A DNA stretch of 64,000 bases, from NCBI GenBank assembly GCA_965221545.1, contig OZ244901.1, forward strand, positions 1,426,001 through 1,490,000. Direction: 5' to 3'. The position numbers and the translations under genes are program-made. The notes beneath the pieces are model-generated. The model was not told the origin of the DNA. It saw only the letters and a program-made list of their open reading frames with translations, and searched no databases. Below are positions 61,764 through 64,000 of this stretch, piece after piece; position 1 is the stretch's first letter; the number at the start of each line of letters is the position of its first letter. The stretch is from JAJEFO01 sp022819605. Lineage in GTDB: Bacteria; Pseudomonadota; Alphaproteobacteria; Rhodobacterales; Rhodobacteraceae.

Positions 61764-63830
61764 TTAGAGGCCCAGTGCCTTCCGCCGCTCTTCGGCAAAT
61801 CCTTGTGCAAGCCGATCGGCGACGAAAGCCAGGATCGCCATCGCCGCACCTGCGCTTACCCCCAGCCCAACGTCGGCCTGCCCCAGTGCCAGGTAGATCG
61901 ACTGACCGAGCCCGGTCGTTCCGATCAGGGCGGCGATTACCAGCATCGCGAAGGCATAGAGGATCGTTTGGTTGAGTCCCAGCAGGATCGTCGGCGCGGC
62001 ATAGGGCATGCGCACATCGGTCATCGTCTGCCATGGCGTTGCCCCGCTCGAGGTTGCGGCTTCCAGCATCTCCGGCGGTGTCGAGACCAGTCCGTGACGC
62101 GTGTAGCGGATCATCGGAACCACGGCATAGGCGCAGATCGCGAGAAATGCGCTGAACTCGCCGATCTGGAAGAACATAAGCGTCGGGATCAGGAATACGA
62201 ACAGGGGAATCGTCTGGAGCATGTCGCAGACGGGGCGAATGATCATCCATGCGATTCCGGAAACGGCCGACAGGAGACCAATCGCGCCTCCCACGACGAC
62301 GCAGGCGACAACGGCGGCGCCCGAAAGGTAGAGCGACAGCAACGCGCGATCCCAGAGGCCCGAGATCAGCACGAGCCCAAGCAGGAAGGCCGAGAGGACG
62401 GCAAGCCGAGTCCCTTGGGCAACCCATGCAAGTGCCGTGGTCCCGACGATCACGAACGGCCAAGGCAGTTCCGCGACTCCTGTTTCGACAACCCCGACGG
62501 CAATCACAAGGCCCGCACCGGCAATGTGCCGTCCGGTCGCGGCAAGGCCGAGCCCGGCAAGAATCGCGATTGCGAACAGCCAGAGGCTCATCGCTGGCGT
62601 CCACTGGAACCCCCAGGTGAAAGGAAGCACGGCCTGGTCAAGGCCGATGCGCAGCGGAAGCAGCCCATAGAACATTGCCGAATTCTTGATGCCGTCAAGC
62701 GTGGCTCCGTGCGTCGCGGTGAACGCGCCCAAGCTGTCGTCCACGGCGACCGCGGCCGCCGAGAACACGCCTTCGGGAGCCGCGTCGGCCCCTGTCAGGG
62801 CCAGCAGGACAGCCCCGACGGCACCTGCAAGGAGCAGGCCCCACGTGACACGCCGGTCGTGGCGCTTTCGTTCCAGTGCCAGCGACCCGGACAGGCGATC
62901 TATCACGATCGCGAATATCACGATCACCAATCCGGCCAGAAATGCCTGGCCGAATTGTGCCTTGCGCATGGTCAGAAGCACTTCCCATCCGATGTCGTTG
63001 AAACCGCCGATGACAGCGGCGATGATCACCATCGACAGGGATGCCATCAGGCATTGGTTCACGCCCACCATGATCTGCTGGCTCGCCGCCGGAATCTCGA
63101 CCAGGAACAATTGCTGCCACCGGCTCGCGCCGGACATGATCGATGCTTCCTTGACTTCGGGATCAACCCGTTCGAGTCCCAGAATGACGTTTCGTGCCAT
63201 GGGGGGCGCGGCGTAGATTGCGGAGGCAACGAGGCCGACCACCGGGCCGAACCCGAACAGAAGCAGGAGTGGCGTCAGATAGGCGAAGGTCGGGATAGTC
63301 TGCATGGCGTCGAGTGCCGCCAGAAGGGCAGCCCGAATGCGCGGCAATTCGTTCGCGAGTATGCCCAGGCTGCCGCCCGCCAAAACTGCCAGGGGCACCG
63401 AAACCGAGACGAGGCTCAGCGTGTTCATGCTTTCGCTCCAATAGCCCGAAAGCAGGACGAACCCGAATCCCAGAAAGGTGAGAAACGCCATGCGGAACCC
63501 GCCGATGTACCACCCCGACGCGGTGAACGCGCCGATGATCAGCGGCCAAGGCGAGCCGACAAGCACCGCATTTGCCCAGCTCATCGGATAGGAAAGCAGC
63601 CAGGACCATGCCCGCATCACTGGCTTGATCGCATTCAGGAAGGCGTCCAGTCCGGCCCCGACCAGTTCGGTCGCCGGTAGCGTCCATGCCTCGGGAAAAC
63701 GCACTATCCAGGGTGCGTAATCTTGCAGCAACAGGCAGACGGCTCCGGTGGCCAACGTGAAGAGCGCTGCAAGCAGGCCCCTTGACAGTCCGGGCGGACT
63801 CGCTGCGGGCATACCCTGGCTCGCGCTCAT
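61764..63830 (-). CDS. Tandem ProW-like ABC permease (two permease domains)
   Basis: The 688-residue membrane protein has two BPD_transp_1 cores. The first has ALDAMQTIPTFAYLTPLLLL and EAA loop KEASIMSGASRWQQLFLVEI; the second has VCDMLQTIPLFVFLIPTLMF and EAA loop LEAATSSGATPWQTMTDVRM. One chain could therefore supply the whole permease dimer. The start overlaps the ATPase stop as ATGA. It is convergent with the PanB-like gene. Confidence 0.9.
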   Translation of the reverse strand: MSASQGMPAASPPGLSRGLLAALFTLATGAVCLLLQDYAPWIVRFPEAWTLPATELVGAGLDAFLNAIKPVMRAWSWLLSYPMSWANAVLVGSPWPLIIGAFTASGWYIGGFRMAFLTFLGFGFVLLSGYWSESMNTLSLVSVSVPLAVLAGGSLGILANELPRIRAALLAALDAMQTIPTFAYLTPLLLLFGFGPVVGLVASAIYAAPPMARNVILGLERVDPEVKEASIMSGASRWQQLFLVEIPAASQQIMVGVNQCLMASLSMVIIAAVIGGFNDIGWEVLLTMRKAQFGQAFLAGLVIVIFAIVIDRLSGSLALERKRHDRRVTWGLLLAGAVGAVLLALTGADAAPEGVFSAAAVAVDDSLGAFTATHGATLDGIKNSAMFYGLLPLRIGLDQAVLPFTWGFQWTPAMSLWLFAIAILAGLGLAATGRHIAGAGLVIAVGVVETGVAELPWPFVIVGTTALAWVAQGTRLAVLSAFLLGLVLISGLWDRALLSLYLSGAAVVACVVVGGAIGLLSAVSGIAWMIIRPVCDMLQTIPLFVFLIPTLMFFQIGEFSAFLAICAYAVVPMIRYTRHGLVSTPPEMLEAATSSGATPWQTMTDVRMPYAAPTILLGLNQTILYAFAMLVIAALIGTTGLGQSIYLALGQADVGLGVSAGAAMAILAFVADRLAQGFAEERRKALGL

Positions 63831-64000
63831 GCGCGGTCGGCTTTCAGGGCGCTTGCGATGTCTTGAGGATCGACCGTGCCGAGCAGGTTGCCGCCGTCGT
63901 CATAGACCGCGACCGGTTCGTAGTGAGCCATGCAGGTCGCCAGTGCGTCTTCAAGGGTCATGTCGGGGCGCAATCCGGGAGTGCCGTTCGCTGCGCGATC
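63827..64000 (-). CDS. 3' end of a ProV-like ABC ATPase (CBS region), partial
   Basis: The frame entering from the window edge encodes 57 residues ending in a CBS-like piece (LEDALATCMAHYEPVAVYDD, LLGTVDPQDIASALKADRA). This is the C-terminal regulatory part of glycine-betaine-type ATPases. It overlaps the tandem permease start by four bases, so the operon begins outside the window. Confidence 0.8.
   Translation of the reverse strand, partial: DRAANGTPGLRPDMTLEDALATCMAHYEPVAVYDDGGNLLGTVDPQDIASALKADRA

Noticed and set aside
61803..63680. Long + strand frame (625 codons) opposite the tandem permease
   Set aside because: The composition (rich in Arg, His, Asp and Gln) has no membrane or domain pattern. 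The - strand gene has two complete permease cores.
1..64000. CRISPR arrays, rRNA, tRNA genes and cobalamin or glycine riboswitches
   Set aside because: I looked for regular repeats, conserved rRNA blocks, cloverleaf pieces and the B12 box near the mutase and GcvT genes and found none that convince. A covariance-model scan would be decisive.

Overview
The window reads as alphaproteobacterial chromosome, most likely from the Rhodobacterales/Roseobacter group. That is inferred from fairly high GC, a DUF2927 lipoprotein, a TAXI-type TRAP system, a BKACE enzyme, a DUF1989-GcvT fusion and a high density of ABC importers. It is catabolic: scavenging operons (binding protein, permeases, ATPases and enzymes) alternate with local regulators, toxin-antitoxin pairs and decayed mobile DNA. 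I see no rRNA, CRISPR array, convincing tRNA or replication origin.

0-9.7 kb: an FAD-linked oxidoreductase, a TauD-type dioxygenase and a Tat-exported family 5 binding protein on the + strand. They face the matching dipeptide-type permeases and fused ATPase on the - strand, with a DUF2165 protein and a transposase tail between. 10-14.2 kb: a nuclease-rich accessory block (HNH, winged helix plus YaaA/DUF6884-like protein, GIY-YIG, ExoI-like exonuclease). 15-19.1 kb: a TAXI-TRAP transporter with an internal terminator-like hairpin, and a divergent SDR. 19.7-25 kb: a split biotin-dependent carboxylase (carrier, biotin carboxylase, carboxyltransferase) with an IclR regulator and a BKACE enzyme. 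25.1-26.2 kb: two coupled SnoaL/NTF2-like genes.

27.6-34 kb: GntR regulator, B12-binding subunit, acyl-CoA ligase, MeaB-type chaperone and mutase large subunit. The large subunit carries the Ile and Asp that mark 2-hydroxyisobutyryl-CoA mutase (HCM) rather than methylmalonyl-CoA mutase. A perfect palindrome between the GntR gene and the operon is the likely operator. A tandem gamma-carbonic-anhydrase-fold protein follows, then a cobalamin adenosyltransferase gene cut by a 277-bp element with 24-bp perfect terminal inverted repeats. Beyond the element lie a phaC fragment and a frameshifted zinc-ribbon gene.

35.6-40 kb: a small membrane protein, 1-Cys peroxiredoxin, alpha/beta hydrolase, Phd/VapC pair and two-domain VOC dioxygenase. 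40.1-48.5 kb: a seven-gene - strand operon (M20 peptidase, binding protein, DppB, DppC, DppDF, aldehyde dehydrogenase, SDR). 48.6-57.3 kb: a TIM-barrel isomerase, then a LacI-controlled operon joining a DUF1989-GcvT fusion to a ProVWX-type importer, which suggests uptake and folate-dependent demethylation of a methylated osmolyte-like compound. 57.6-64 kb: a DUF2927 lipoprotein, a TacAT-type pair, a 3-hydroxyisobutyrate-dehydrogenase-like enzyme, a diverged PanB-like enzyme and a second ProW/ProV transporter running off the window.
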